Positions 1 through 10,426 of a stretch of 64,000 nucleotides of DNA are shown here, one piece after another (position 1 is the stretch's first letter; every line of letters begins with the position of its first letter). The notes under the pieces are model-generated. The model was not told where the DNA came from, did no database searches, and worked only from the letters and a program-made list of their open reading frames with translations. Location of the stretch: positions 1 to 64,000 of the forward strand of contig JALIZF010001719.1 in NCBI GenBank assembly GCA_029948255.1, written 5' to 3'. The position numbers were made by a program, and so were the translations under genes. The stretch comes from Telmatactis stephensoni. Its lineage: Eukaryota; Cnidaria; Anthozoa; Actiniaria; Isophelliidae.

Positions 1-35
1 TTCGTATACATTCCGCATTATGACCTCATTATGCG
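1..35. repeat. Left terminal inverted repeat of the DIRS element
   Basis: Positions 1-35 are the exact reverse complement of 4489-4523 (starts TTCGTATACATTCCGC). A perfect 35-bp match 4.5 kb apart is strong evidence for paired element ends. The window starts here, so the repeat may extend further out. Confidence 0.9.
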
Positions 36-121
36 CTCTTCAAAGCAGAGGTGACAAAAGAAACAATAGACACGTGTGCACACTGTCACACTTAATTGGG
101 TTTATTAACCTTTCTCTTAAG

Positions 122-1233
122 TCACGACAAAATCATTTGCTCAATAGATACACTCGAAGGTGGACACCTTTTATAGAATTTCGAGAATGTATTCTCGTTG
201 GACCAATTGCCTAACTTTAAGATATCGCTAATTGATGCACCATTGAGAAAGGCTTTAGATGTAGCTGCGCTACGGGTGCTGTGAGCTGTGTATTTCTGCA
301 CATCAATTACCAGCTGTTTCCAAAAACTTGTTTAATCCATCGAGCTAGAGTGCTAGACGTAACGCTCTTGTGAGGCTTGCAATATGAAATAAATAACTGA
401 GTACAGCCATTTCTTAGTGCTTCTGTTCTCTTAATATATTCTAATAAATGCAAACGAGGACAAAGAGGGCAGTTGTCTCGTAGTGCAGGAAAAAACGACG
501 TTACACTCTCATGGCCTGGTCGAGTAGTTTTAAGCCTATCACTGACAACAAAAATTATCTTATCTTCTTGAATTTTCATATTGGTGACATTTAATGCCTG
601 CAAAGTTTGACCTCTTTGGGCTGATGCTAAGGCCAATAAAGTCACTAATTTCAGTGAAAGGTTTTTTCAGAGTGAGTTCATTCACAGGAAACAGTCCTCT
701 AAGGTATTGAGTCACCTGATTCACGTCCACGTGTCATTATATTTCGGACGAGGAGGATTCACTTGGAAAATACCTTTCATGAAACGAGACACTAGATGGT
801 GCGAACCTAAATCTCGACCAGAAATAGATTTGATAGTAGCTGATATAGCTGATCTATATGTATTAACTGTATTGTAAGATTTGCCTTGATCAAAAATAGT
901 CAACAGAAAGTCAATAAGCACCGTTACAGGGGCTTGAATGATATCAACCTTGAGTTGATCACACCAGCTGACCCACATGCTCCATGGTTTGCTGTATTGC
1001 TTGCCTGTTCCATGAGTCCAAGACTTGGTGATAATTTCGGCAGCCCTTGCTGAAAGGCCTTGGCTTGTGAGGGCTGACCTGATATAGGCCAAGCGGCCAG
1101 GCGCATCTGATTGCGGAGAGGGTGCAGGCGGCCGTTGTGGTTCAATCTCAGCAGGTTGTTCCATTGGGGGAGCAGGACAGGACGATCTGTTAGAAGGCTT
1201 AAGAGCACTGGATACCACACTTGGGTTTTCCAC
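122..1233 (-). pseudogene. DIRS tyrosine recombinase, frame-shifted
   Basis: This encodes the integrating enzyme of the DIRS element. Three reading frames must be combined: 721-1233 (N-terminal SAM-like core-binding part), 307-645 (first part of the catalytic domain, with the box-I Arg in the context SAQRGQTL), and 122-300 (box II HSTRSA and a terminal FSKFYKR stretch holding the likely nucleophilic Tyr). Small indels lie near 650-730 and twice near 295-315. The Arg, His-x-x-Arg and Tyr signatures are still readable, so the copy is recently dead, not ancient. The start overlaps the RNase H ORF, as is usual for DIRS. Confidence 0.82.
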
Positions 1234-2913
1234 ACTGGTGCAATCAGCAAAAGTTGAGCCTGATCTTCTTGGACTTTTGATAATGCTTTGGAGATCACAC
1301 TAAATGGAGGGAAAGTGTAACACACTAAGTTATGCCACGAAAAAGAGAATGCATTGGTTGCCCAGGCCCCTGGGTCAGGGTGCCAAGAGACATAGCGCTC
1401 AAGTTTGGCATTCAGGCGAGAAGCAAAAAGGTCGATCTCGGGCCAGAAAACTCGCTGGCTGACCCATGTAAACACAGTCGGATGCAGACTCCACTCTGTT
1501 CTGTCATTAAAATGACGAGAACCAAAATCCGCACTACTATTGCACTCGCCAGGAATATGTTGGGCAGTTAAAGAAATTCGGCGCTGCATGCACCACGACC
1601 AAATCTCTCGAGCTAGGTTGTTGAGCAGTGGGGAATGCATGCCCCCCATTTTATTGAGATATCCCACTGCTGTGGTATTATCACTCTTAAGGCACACATT
1701 GGCATCATTGTCAGCATAGCATTTTAAGGCGAAAAAAGCTGCTAACAACTCCAGATAGTTGATATGAAATTCACACTCGTCAGGTGTCCAGTGGCCACCC
1801 GAGGTCTGACCGTTGTAGCTAGCACCCCAACCCAGCAGGCTAGCATCCGATTCAATAGTATGGGTAAATGGGGGATCCCTTATAGGTCTACCATTGAAAA
1901 CCCGGATATTATCGATAACCCAGGATAAATCTTGGCGGGCTAAGGGAGAAAGTACGACGGTATCGTCGTAGCGCGCTCCTAGGGATATATCGGACGACTT
2001 GCATGCTTCAACTGATCTGTAAAAAAGTTGCAGATACTTCACAGCTGGGAAGGCAGATACTAAATTCCCGGACACCTGCGCCACCTCCCTTATGGTCGGC
2101 TCAGTTGTATTGAGAAGTCTCCTGCAGACTCGGACAATTTTATCAACTTTTTCCTCCGGTAATGTCAACGTGTAACTTGTAGAATCAATTTGAAATCCAA
2201 GAAAAGAAATGGTCCTTGACGGGTCAAGGTGGGATTTACCATAGTTGATTTGAAAACCCAGATCTGAGAGCAGACTAGAAACCTGGCGTGTGTGTTCACT
2301 GCACTGGTGCGCTGATGATGCAACAATGAGAGTATCATCTATATAATAAGTAGTTCGAATTCCTTGAGCTCTCAGTAGGGCGTAAACAGGCTTTAAAATT
2401 TTGGTAAATGTCCTTGGGGCTAAACTATATCCAAAAGGGAGACAAACAAACTCGTAAAGACGATTTTGCCATAAAAATCGCAAATATTTACGATCGTCGT
2501 AGTGAATAGGAATGCTGAAATAAGCATCCTTCAGATCAATAGAAGCCATGAAATCGTCACGATGAATCAATTGTCTCGCGAATTCTATAGTTTCCATTTT
2601 AAAGCGTGCCTTACAAACCCATTCATTAAGAGGTTTATTTAAGGTTGATCACCGGTCTCAAATCACCTGTTTTCTTAGGGACAACAAAAATATTTGAAAT
2701 AAATTCTTTAGAGCAATGCTCAACTTCAACAATGGCTCCTTTGGAGAGCAATTTCGAAACTTCACTCGAAATGGCAGTTTTTTTGCTCGTCATCAAATCT
2801 TGGAGGGATGGGAAATACATCCTGTCTCGGCTGCGACACAAATTCCAGCCGATACCCTTGGATGGTTTCAATGATCCAAGGATCTGAGGTGATTTGTTTC
2901 CATTGATCAACAT
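924..2913 (-). pseudogene. DIRS reverse transcriptase-RNase H, frame-shifted
   Basis: The N-terminal RT part (2635-2913) reads VPKKTGDLRPVINLK and then hits a stop. The rest (924-2597) begins just after, with DLKDAYFSIPIHY, the catalytic YYIDD box, and an RNase H domain with ESDASLLGWGA, NYLELLA and KSDNTTAVGYL signatures. The break near 2635-2640 looks like a small extra TAAA-type insertion in an A-rich run. Both catalytic domains are otherwise well preserved. The last 100 residues overlap the recombinase ORF in another frame. A programmed frameshift is less likely, because the recombinase shows several comparable indels. Confidence 0.85.
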
Positions 2914-2946
2914 AGTTTGCTAAATTACCGGTGCAACTCACATGAT

Positions 2947-4203
2947 TTAGGTCGTGGTTTTGGAGTTGGTTTGCTGAGACTTGGTCTGGTCTCCTTTCTT
3001 GGAATACGTCTGGTTCCTGGATTGGTCTCTTGAACTGTAGTTCTTGTAGCCGTATCCTGGATTTCTCTGCCGCGGAGCTTGATATCTGTCCCGTAAAAAA
3101 GTATGCGAGCTATCGCTCCTGCGGCGAAAGTGCTTACTCGGCGTTTTTGTCGACGTAGTGCTGGAAGGCTTGAAGACCTTGGAAGTAATTTTGTTGGCTT
3201 TGGCGATTTCGTCAACGTGTTTCGCCAGATCGTCGCCAAAAAGCGATTGTGTTACAGGTGTAGACTGAAGGCAAAGAGCCTGAAAACTCTTACTCAACTC
3301 AGGTTTGAGGTTTTCACGTCGCTTGAGAGACGTTTGGTAGCAAGCATTACCAAGGAAAGTCAGAGAGTCTGACAACACACCCAACAGCTCCTTGGGCTTT
3401 GGCTGAGTGTTGTTCTTTTTGGACTGAATAATATCGTCAGCCATTTGTGCCAAAGCTTGACTAGCTTTTACAATCGACTTCTGTATTTCTTGCATCCCGA
3501 GATCACGTAGTTTTGACGCACGTGGCAATTCGCTCCAGAGCGCTTGGTTGACTTTAGGAATGCAAACAAGCGGGCAATTTTCGGGTGTTTTATACTTCTC
3601 GCCAATGGCTTTCATTTTTTCTTCAATGGGTTTTTTGGTAAATGCATCAGTGATTCTGGTGGCAAGCGAGTTGCTAATTTTAGGACCGACGTCTTTTGAG
3701 TCAAAAACTGATGGAGGCAAATCCACCTCCTCGTCAGTACTTTCACCGGCATCCGTGCCTTCTGAACCAGAAGCTAGACTCAAAGTAGGATCAAATACTT
3801 CAGCCTGTGTAGTGCCGTGAACTCTTGCAGAATTAAGCGAACCGCTTTCTGCAGAATATTCGTTTGTTTTACGTCTCTTAGCAGATTGGAGCGAACCGCT
3901 CTCTGCCTGGAAGCTTTCCTCCGAGATTTCATGGTGCTCGGTTTGGCGTTTTTTAGCCTTTTGTCGTACAGGAAGCGAACCGCTCTCTGAAGACTGTTGA
4001 GTGGCTTGGGCCTGAGACTTTACAAGGCCAGCCAAATCTTCGATAGCCTTTGACATACGGTCTAAACCAAGGTTGTGGTGAAGTTCAGCAATGTCATATC
4101 GATCAAATGTTTCTTTTCGTCCTGGGACTGGCCACACTGAAGGTTCTTGTTCTTCGGCAAGAAGTTTCTCCTCGGTTTCGTCTCGTTCGGGACTTGAGGA
4201 CAT
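2947..4203 (-). CDS. DIRS gag-like protein (ORF1)
   Basis: An uninterrupted 418-residue frame with its ATG at 4203, directly upstream of the RT region. The N-terminal third is acidic and low-complexity and contains three copies of an ESGSL-type segment (SSESGSL, AESGSLQSAKRRK, AESGSLNSAR). The centre looks helical. The last 70 residues are Arg/Ser/Thr/Lys-rich, suiting nucleic-acid binding. No zinc knuckle is visible, which is common for DIRS ORF1 proteins. The assignment rests mainly on position in the element, since ORF1 proteins of this class diverge quickly. Confidence 0.7.
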   Translation of the reverse strand: MSSSPERDETEEKLLAEEQEPSVWPVPGRKETFDRYDIAELHHNLGLDRMSKAIEDLAGLVKSQAQATQQSSESGSLPVRQKAKKRQTEHHEISEESFQAESGSLQSAKRRKTNEYSAESGSLNSARVHGTTQAEVFDPTLSLASGSEGTDAGESTDEEVDLPPSVFDSKDVGPKISNSLATRITDAFTKKPIEEKMKAIGEKYKTPENCPLVCIPKVNQALWSELPRASKLRDLGMQEIQKSIVKASQALAQMADDIIQSKKNNTQPKPKELLGVLSDSLTFLGNACYQTSLKRRENLKPELSKSFQALCLQSTPVTQSLFGDDLAKHVDEIAKANKITSKVFKPSSTTSTKTPSKHFRRRSDSSHTFLRDRYQAPRQRNPGYGYKNYSSRDQSRNQTYSKKGDQTKSQQTNSKTTT

Positions 4204-4488
4204 GGTTGCTTTTAAGACTTGTGAATTCCGGTCTCTCTGTCAAAACCAATAGAGTCAATAAAAAGATAATATACGTTAACCTGTGGCTAACAGTAAATGT
4301 AAACGAAGAAAACCAGTGAATTCAAAGTCACCAAGTGACGTACTGGCTAAGAAGTGGGCTTACCTGACTAGCTCAGTGCACGAAAAAAGAAGAGGACGGT
4401 TATCCGGGTTGCTACCTTTTTATACAAATTGATTTCCATAACAATGGATCTTTGAATAGTGGGCTGCTGCACATGCGCGATTAAGGAT

Positions 4489-4523
4489 CGCATAATGAGG
4501 TCATAATGCGGAATGTATACGAA
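4489..4523. repeat. Right terminal inverted repeat of the DIRS element
   Basis: Exact reverse complement of positions 1-35, ending GAATGTATACGAA. It lies about 285 bp upstream of the gag start codon, so that interval probably acts as the leader and promoter of the minus-strand transcript. Confidence 0.9.
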
Positions 4524-4599
4524 GAGAATGTTGCTTTTGGGGATTATTGGAAGTTGTACAGATAGGTCTTACTAAGTTCAAGTCATTTCAAATTTTAAT

Positions 4600-4977
4600 T
4601 TATTTTCATCCAAGTACCCCTTATAATTATAATTGTATCATTTAACATTGAGTCAGGCAAGGAGTTCCATAATTTAGCCCAAGTGTATGCACACCTATTT
4701 TAATAAATATTAGTTCTCACTTTGGGAACCTGAAAGTTATCACTTGAACAATGCAGATCAATATATTTAGAAGGTGGTTGGTGGTTTCTTTCAAGTAGGG
4801 ATTAATCAAGCCATCAACAATTTTAAACACTGTTATGACTTTTTTGTGCCCTACATTCAAATAACCACCCTGTTTCTTTGAACACCTGGCTTGTACAATA
4901 TAATAAAAATCATGCGCACAGCTCAATTTTGTATTTTTTGTAATTTTGTAATGAACACTTGGTCTATGCTGTTCCAC
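4600..4977 (-). pseudogene. LINE reverse transcriptase C-terminal fragment
   Basis: The minus strand holds VFKIVDGLINPYLKE followed, in a shifted frame, by YTWAKLWNSLPDSM. This resembles the conserved tail after the RT domain of CR1/L2-type LINE proteins (hydrophobic 'FK..ng', then 'ga.lWNsLP'). Only the last 120 residues or so remain and at least one frameshift is present. It sits immediately outside the DIRS right repeat. The family placement is by pattern only. Confidence 0.5.
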
Positions 4978-5115
4978 ACTAAGCAGCTATAGTTGAAGTA
5001 AGGCTTGACTCTTCACTTGTAGATTTTAAGAATGAATGTCAACAATAAACGGAGCTCAATTGTTCTATAATTCCTACTACGCTTAATACGACCTCTAATC
5101 TGTCGTTCTGTGTGA

Positions 5116-5241
5116 TTATCTGGATAATAACTCAAGATTTTGCATGTTAGCAAGATTGCTTTGTAGACATATAGTTTGTCGTTTCTGGAGTTGCTCCAGT
5201 GTATGTTTGGGAACCAGGACCATCTTTTTCGCGTAATTCAT
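5116..5241 (-). pseudogene. Polinton-like small ORF downstream of PX-like gene
   Basis: The frame opens with MNYAKKMVLVPKHTLEQLQKR and runs about 40 residues before a stop. Continued similarity-like coding (an Arg-rich stretch) seems to follow in another frame to about 5040. I recall this opening from proteins beside the packaging ATPase in cnidarian Polinton/adintovirus-like elements; its function is unknown to me. Its ATG overlaps the stop of the preceding ORF (ATGA), the compact spacing seen in such elements. Confidence 0.45.
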
Positions 5242-5587
5242 GTTAAAAACTTTTCTAGTACCATGAGGGCAGCAGGAAGTAAAAGTGCGAGAAAATTTCC
5301 TTCTTTCTGGATGAGAATTTTTGTGACAAAGGAACACCCTTTGTAGCGAGTTTGATCAAATGGTTTTTATGCTGAGCAAGTTTCTTTTTCTTGCAATGAC
5401 TGACGGGAAGATTTGAATTCAATAAATTGTAAACGCACTCACAGATCGTGTAAATAAGTGGGTCATCAGCGGTCTTGAGGATGGTTTTGACTTGGTGGGG
5501 TTTGCTTGAAGCCAATACCTTTAAGTGGTGATAGTTCCTCTTGGCAAAAACGCTCATGGTCAAATGATTCAATCTTGGTAAATGCAC
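5238..5587 (-). pseudogene. Polinton/adintovirus PX-like core protein, frame-shifted
   Basis: Reading from 5587: a basic N-terminus, then KPHQVKTILKTADDPLIYTICECVYNLL, a lysine-rich linker and, after a one-base frameshift near 5315, a hydrophobic tail with LALLLPAALMVLEK. Basic body plus short hydrophobic C-terminus fits the PX/virion-core-like protein of Polinton and adintovirus-like elements. Its overlap with the next ORF and proximity to an ATPase fragment support that. It is a decayed element copy, not an active virus. Confidence 0.5.
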
Positions 5588-5605
5588 TGTTTTTTTAAAC
5601 CTTTC

Positions 5606-5990
5606 TCACGTAAGCATATTGTCTCTCGTCTGGAAAGAGATTGGTTCGCAGTCGAAAGTCATCCGGAGTTTCCGGTTTGAGGTCGCACAATAGGGCTTTG
5701 TAGTTGCATCTTGAAAAGCTTTTTGCATGAACTTGACATTTCCAGGGTACATTTGTTTGGCTAAATGAGTGATTTGACTGCTATCTCTCGGGGACTTGAA
5801 AATGACCAAATAGTGAGCATCGAGAGAAATATTGCAGAGTTCATTGGTTTGATAAAAGACGTTTTGAAGCATTAAAACTGAAGATAAATTCATGTGGTAT
5901 ATGTCCTTGGTGAATATATTGGTCAAACGCTTATCGTTACCCAATTCATTCATCACATCGTACTAAATTATGCACACTGGGATCCAACAT
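5606..5990 (-). pseudogene. Polinton/adintovirus FtsK/HerA-type packaging ATPase fragment
   Basis: The minus strand encodes MNELGNDKRLTNIFTKDIYH, then a hydrophobic sensor strand (SSVLMLQNVFYQ), SLDAHYLVIFKSPRDSSQI and an ATTKPY motif. This matches my memory of the C-terminal half of A32-like packaging ATPases in Mavericks/Polintons: the stretch after Walker B, the QN sensor motif, and the 'SLNAHYLVLFKnPRD' block. The Walker A region is not recognisable and the frame breaks at both ends. It lies directly upstream of the PX-like gene, supporting a Polinton origin. Confidence 0.6.
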
Positions 5991-6445
5991 GGAATCTAAG
6001 TCACTCGGCAATCATTCAGTGAAGGTGATGTTTGGAATGGTTTCTCACATCTCGTGATGGGCTGCTTGAAACATGCTGTGACACTAGATAATGTTCTCTG
6101 GGGCGCCGTCAATCATTTCTTCACCTCAATATGTTTTCCCACAGCAGCTGGCTCCGGCGAAGATTGCTCCAAAAGGATGTTTAAGTCGTGGATCCATAGT
6201 GTTAAATGAATCCAATTCAGAAATACAAGCACACTTATGGAAAAATTAAATTGAAACACGCAAGGTATGATGGGATATTTTGGATAATCAAGCAATTTGA
6301 TCATTCACTTTTCTAAAGTGTGTTGTTTATGAAATGTTTTTTTATTTTATGCTTGAGGTTTTCTCCTCAAATTCTTGGATGTTTGTTCTAGTCGTACCAC
6401 TGGAGTCAGCCACCTGATGTTGAAGCAGCGCTTCAAATCAAGTTT

Positions 6446-6465
6446 CTCCAGTCGTACGACTGGAG
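6446..6465. repeat. Perfect 20-bp palindrome
   Basis: CTCCAGTCGTACGACTGGAG is its own reverse complement. A diverged copy (TAGTCGTACCACTGGA) lies about 55 bp upstream at 6389-6404. The pair could be a protein-binding site or the remnant of a small inverted-repeat element. Confidence 0.8.
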
Positions 6466-6709
6466 TCAAGGGGGTGTTCAGCTCTTGATACGGTTTCCCC
6501 AGTGTTAGGCAACCTCTGTGTAGACCTAACTCTTCTTCTACACCTTTGATGGCAATAAACAGTTCGTTGAAGGAATTTTCCATTTTCTTGACGAGGGTGG
6601 AACTCAAGTGAAAAAATACCTTGCAAGAGTCTGTTTATATAGGCAAGATATTGTTGTCACGTGTTACGGGTGATTGTTTGGTTTTCAACGGCGTGCACTT
6701 TGATGCAGT

Positions 6710-6848
6710 TAAAGTCATTTGTGATACTCACCGCACTTTGATGTATTCAAATTCATTCGGGGATGCGGAGTTTGTGGACGCCAGACTTTGGAAAATTAAA
6801 GTCATTTGTGAGCCTCGCCGCACTTTGATGTATTCAAATTCATTTGTG
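6710..6848 (+). repeat. Two-copy direct repeat, about 50 bp
   Basis: Units at about 6710-6760 and 6798-6848 share AAAGTCATTTGTGA, then CGCACTTTGATGTATTC, differing at a few bases. They are 88 bp apart. No gene overlaps them convincingly. Confidence 0.75.
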
Positions 6849-7225
6849 ACAGTCGTAATGGCCACCTTGTTTATTCTTCAAAACAAAATTGAAATCAAAC
6901 ATAGGAAAAACGTTGAGGAACTAGAAAAATATGTAGCATATGAATGAATGATACTAATTTGATGTTGCTTTTACATTTGTTGTAGATGTAGATGTAGATG
7001 TGCTAACACTTTGTGGTTCAAAAAGATGATGAATTACAGAGTACCCTGTTGTTCTAAATGCAAGTGTTTATTGACGAAAGAATTTCTTTTGGTTGACTGT
7101 GGAAAATTGGACTTAAAAAGTATTGCTGCCAAGTTGTCAACTTTTAAAAACATTTATTTACTGCTGGATCAAAGCAATATATCTTGTGAATAGTCCAGTA
7201 ATTTTAGGCCAAATATGAGACGAAC

Positions 7226-7400
7226 CTGTAACTAATTGCAACAGAAGGTATTTCAACGGTTTCTGATAGAATAATATATCCCCTATAACATATCAAAAAT
7301 CGGCAAAAATCGGTGCTTGCGAAGTTGCCGAAAAACGATGCTAAAGTGACACAAGATAGACCTAATATTTTTACAACATTAAAACGAGGCTCCGATTTCA
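7226..7400. repeat. Left arm of a diverged inverted repeat pair
   Basis: Blocks at 7226-7249 and 7289-7311 recur in reverse complement at 9829-9852 and 9767-9789, in matching order. A third block (AAAACGAGGCT near 7380) also pairs, near 9690. The arms bracket the AcademX-like fragment, so they may be old terminal inverted repeats of that element or two opposite copies of a MITE. Confidence 0.65.
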
Positions 7401-7651
7401 AAAAAGTAGAAATGCTTAAAAAAGACCGCTATAATAAAATAAAATAAAATCCGTTTTTGATTTGCGAGCTAAACAGATATATATAATGTTTTTCTTTAAT
7501 TTAACTAAAAAACATTTTTTTCAGTTAATTATCATGTACATGTATCGTGTAAGTTTGTTTCTTTGTCTTTCAATCAAGAATAAATCGATACGGGTTTGAG
7601 TTTTGCAGCTGCAACAAAACTGAAGAAGTCACATTCCGCCCGCACAAATTT

Positions 7652-7905
7652 TGAATGAATGAATGAAACAGTTGATGGATGGATAAACAGGCATGAATGG
7701 AGGGAGGTGATTAGTGAATTGGAGGATGAATGGGTGAATGGAATAAATGAGTTATTTTAGAATAAACTGATTTATAAATGAATGAAACGATGGATGAATG
7801 GATTAATGAATGGATGGAGACTTGAATGTATGTATATGGATGGATAAAATGAATGTTTGAATAAATGGATGCATTAATGAATGAAATGATGGATGGATAG
7901 ATGAA
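7652..7905 (+). repeat. GAATGGAT-type degenerate minisatellite
   Basis: About 250 bp of degenerate GAAT/GGAT repeats. Frames through it give meaningless periodic peptides. It directly precedes the readable AcademX-like sequence and has probably replaced or been inserted into the upstream coding region. Confidence 0.8.
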
Positions 7906-9060
7906 CCAGGAGCTGCAACATATGAGGAAATCTGCCAGATCTATTGCAGATATGTCAAGCGCAAGTACCAGCAACCTATCATTGTTTACGACGGTTACAA
8001 CACGCTAACAACCAAGAGCATGACACAACAGAGGCAAGTAGGGAACAAAACTGGAGCAACAGTTAGTCTATCAGCAAACATGAAAGTCGCTATCAAGAAA
8101 GAACAATTTCTAGCTATTGCAAAGAATAAGCAACAGTTAATTGAGATGTTACGCCAGAGGCTTGCCGAGAAGGGTTGCACTACCCACCAGGCCGACGGCG
8201 ACGCAGATGTATTAATCGTGCAAACCGCAGTAAAGACATCCGAATCCAAGCATACCACACTGGTTGGCGACAACACAGATCTGATTGTACTACTTTGCTA
8301 CTATTGCGCGCGATCTATCAAACAATGATCTGATATTCAAGCCGGAGCCAAAAGCAAATACAAGCAGCAGAAGTTGGAGCATGCGACATGTAAAGACGAA
8401 GCTCGGCGAGCGACTATGCAAGAATATTCTGTTTCTTCACGCACTGCTTGGTTGCGACACCACTTCTCGTGTTTTTGGTATTGGCAAAGGCGTTGTAATC
8501 AAGACATATGTGGAGAGTGCGTATTTTCAAGATCAAGCTGCCGTGTTTGATTGTGCACGTGCATTCGTTGATAATGTGATAAAAGCTGGCGAGAACGCGC
8601 TAGTGGCTCTATACAGAGGTAAGATAGGCGAGACCGTAGATCAGCTGAGGTACAAGAAGTACTGTGAGAAGTTTGCCATGCAGCAGGAAATCATACGTCC
8701 AGCCACAAAGTCTTCCTCCAACATCATCAGCCGCAAAATATCACTCATTGAGAGTCTATCTGCAAGTGGGACAGTGGAAGGGACAAGAATACACAATAGA
8801 GGAAGTCCAACGATGGGGATGGACAAAAAATACAGATCAACTGCTTCCTGTGATGCATGACTGACAAGGATGCTGCTCCTGAATACCTTTTACGTGTCAT
8901 TAGATGTAACTGCTCGTCAGACTGCAACACGCGAAGATGTGCGTATAGGAAGAATGGCTTCGAGAGTTCCCCAGCTTGTGGTCAATGCAGGGGTGTTAGC
9001 TGCACCAATTCTACGTCGCGAGAGCCTGAACCTGACGAAGGCGAAGAGATCACAGACTAA
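7906..9060 (+). pseudogene. AcademX-like C-terminal XPG-like nuclease and CXC region, decayed
   Basis: Three frames together resemble the last 380 residues of the intact protein at 40660-45097. They hold KYQQPIIVYDGY, DADVLIVQTAV, VGDNTDLIVLLCYY, HALLGCDTTSRVFGIGKG and a Cys-rich end (CNCSSDC, RRCAYRKNG, CGQCRG). The D..D/E-D/DTD/GCD..GiGKg series fits a PIN/XPG-type nuclease fold. Frame changes occur near 8310, 8740 and 8855. The upstream transposase part is missing. It is a distant relative of the 40-kb copy, since peptide identity is low outside motifs. Confidence 0.7.
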
Positions 9061-9667
9061 ATCAGAACACGTGCATTTTGCAAATAGTTGATTTGTCCCC
9101 AATAAATAATCGAGAGTATGTTTGCTATTCAAGTTGGGTTACGTCGTAGTAGTATAAGTACTGTATATAGTAGTATAAGTACAATATACTGCATTTTGGC
9201 ACTTTAAGTCAGTCGAATAACCTCTAAAGATGGCTCATTTTTAAATAAAGATATTTAGATTTTCACTATTAAACTTGTTTACCGTCTACAAGCAAGACGG
9301 TGTGATGCTGACAGTTATGAATATTTTTTAATAGAGATTGTCAGTAGTTTCTTTTGAAGCATTAACTCTTGGCTAAAAGGTGATTAGAAAGAAATATTCC
9401 AAATAGATACTAGTAGACCTAATGCACATGAAGTCAATAAAAACAGCTTGGACTTTTAATATCTTGTATATTTTAACGGCGACATAGCAATGTGTAAAAT
9501 TTCAACTCTACATAAAATTGTTTAGTGCCCGAACTTTCATAGAAATACGCTATGTGAAAAGTCATAGAAACATCTACTTTCACTAGAAATAAAGGAATAT
9601 TATTAACAACATTTAATTATTGGTTTTCTAGAAAAGGAAGGCACATATTAAAGGAATTACTAGCAAA

Positions 9668-9852
9668 ATAAACGACTTCCGGTTGTAGCCTCGTTTTCAT
9701 GTTCATATAAATCATCGATTTTTTAGCTGTTTTTCAAATCCAGATTTAGTGATCTTCGCATGCTCAGATTTTTGCCGATTTTTGATATGATGTTCAAGAG
9801 AGTATCTCCAAGGATATTATGAAGAAAAACCTTCTGTTGCAATTAGTTACAG
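9668..9852. repeat. Right arm of a diverged inverted repeat pair
   Basis: Reverse-complement partner of 7226-7400. The two longest exact blocks are 24 bp (9829-9852) and 23 bp (9767-9789). The stretch 9061-9667 between the AcademX-like fragment and this arm contains nothing I recognise. Confidence 0.65.
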
Positions 9853-10333
9853 ACTGAGTTCTAATTTTACTGAACTAGAAGGATTAAGAGAGGTTGAAAA
9901 TTCAAACTTGAACATTGTTTCAGTAAGTGTAAGAAACAATCTGACCTTGGAATGTTCGTGCACTACTAATACCAAAGTCCACTTGGTTACTTCTTGTCCT
10001 ACAGCTAACCCATACAAGAATAATTCTGCTAGATCTACAAAAGACGATTCAACATTAGTGAAAGAAATGTTTACATTGCCATCAATATCATCCAATGCTT
10101 CGCAAACAGTTTATCACACGTCATTTCATACTAAAGTTTCATTCAGTGGATTATAGGAAATTTGTACAGTTGGAACATTGCTTTTAGTCTGCTGTGCTTT
10201 TGTTGGAATCAAATGTCAGAGTGTTATGAAACGAAGAAAACAACAACAAGAAATGAGGAACTTCACTCACTTTGAACTATATGACTTAAATGAAGATGAC
10301 GAAGAGGTGATTTACACCAGTACCTCTGTTTAG
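9850..10333 (+). pseudogene. Possible membrane-protein exon: Cys/Thr-rich ectodomain, TM segment, acidic tail
   Basis: An open frame (about 9850-10155) with NLTLECSCTTNTKVHLVT and several potential N-glycosylation sites ends at TAG. The same frame then continues with a strongly hydrophobic segment (VGTLLLVCCAFVGI), a basic stop-transfer (MKRRKQQQ) and an acidic cytoplasmic-like tail ending DDEEVIYTSTSV and a stop. The layout suggests a type I membrane protein C-terminus with one nonsense codon, or two exons with the TAG inside a splice junction. I do not recognise the family. It could also be chance. Confidence 0.35.
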
Positions 10334-10426
10334 GTGTTTGAACATGAACAACTGTGTGCATTGTTACTGTTTTGAAAGTTGGAAATGACAAGTAACACTT
10401 AGAGGAATCGGTTATGTCAATTCAGA

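Larger units (their letters stand above)
1..4523 (-). mobile_element. DIRS-like tyrosine-recombinase retrotransposon
   Basis: The element is bounded by a perfect 35-bp inverted repeat (1-35 against 4489-4523). Inside, on the minus strand and in the order expected for DIRS elements, lie a gag-like ORF, RT plus RNase H, and an overlapping tyrosine recombinase. DIRS elements integrate through the recombinase, not a DDE integrase, and usually leave no target duplication. Base 1 of the window coincides with the outer end of the left repeat, so the outer flank is not visible. The gag frame is open, but RT and recombinase are frame-shifted, so this copy is very probably inactive. Confidence 0.88.
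5990..7205. other. Unassigned stretch with short repeats
   Basis: No convincing gene. It holds the likely unreadable upstream end of the Polinton-like segment, a 20-bp palindrome (6446-6465), a direct repeat of about 50 bp (6710-6848) and a small (GTAGAT)n run near 6984. A frame at 6347-6607 on the minus strand contains the palindrome twice (TPVVRLE) but matches nothing I recognise. Confidence 0.5.

Noticed and set aside
2597..2640. Programmed ribosomal frameshift in the DIRS RT
   Set aside because: No slippery site is evident, and the recombinase in the same element has several similar indels, so decay is simpler.
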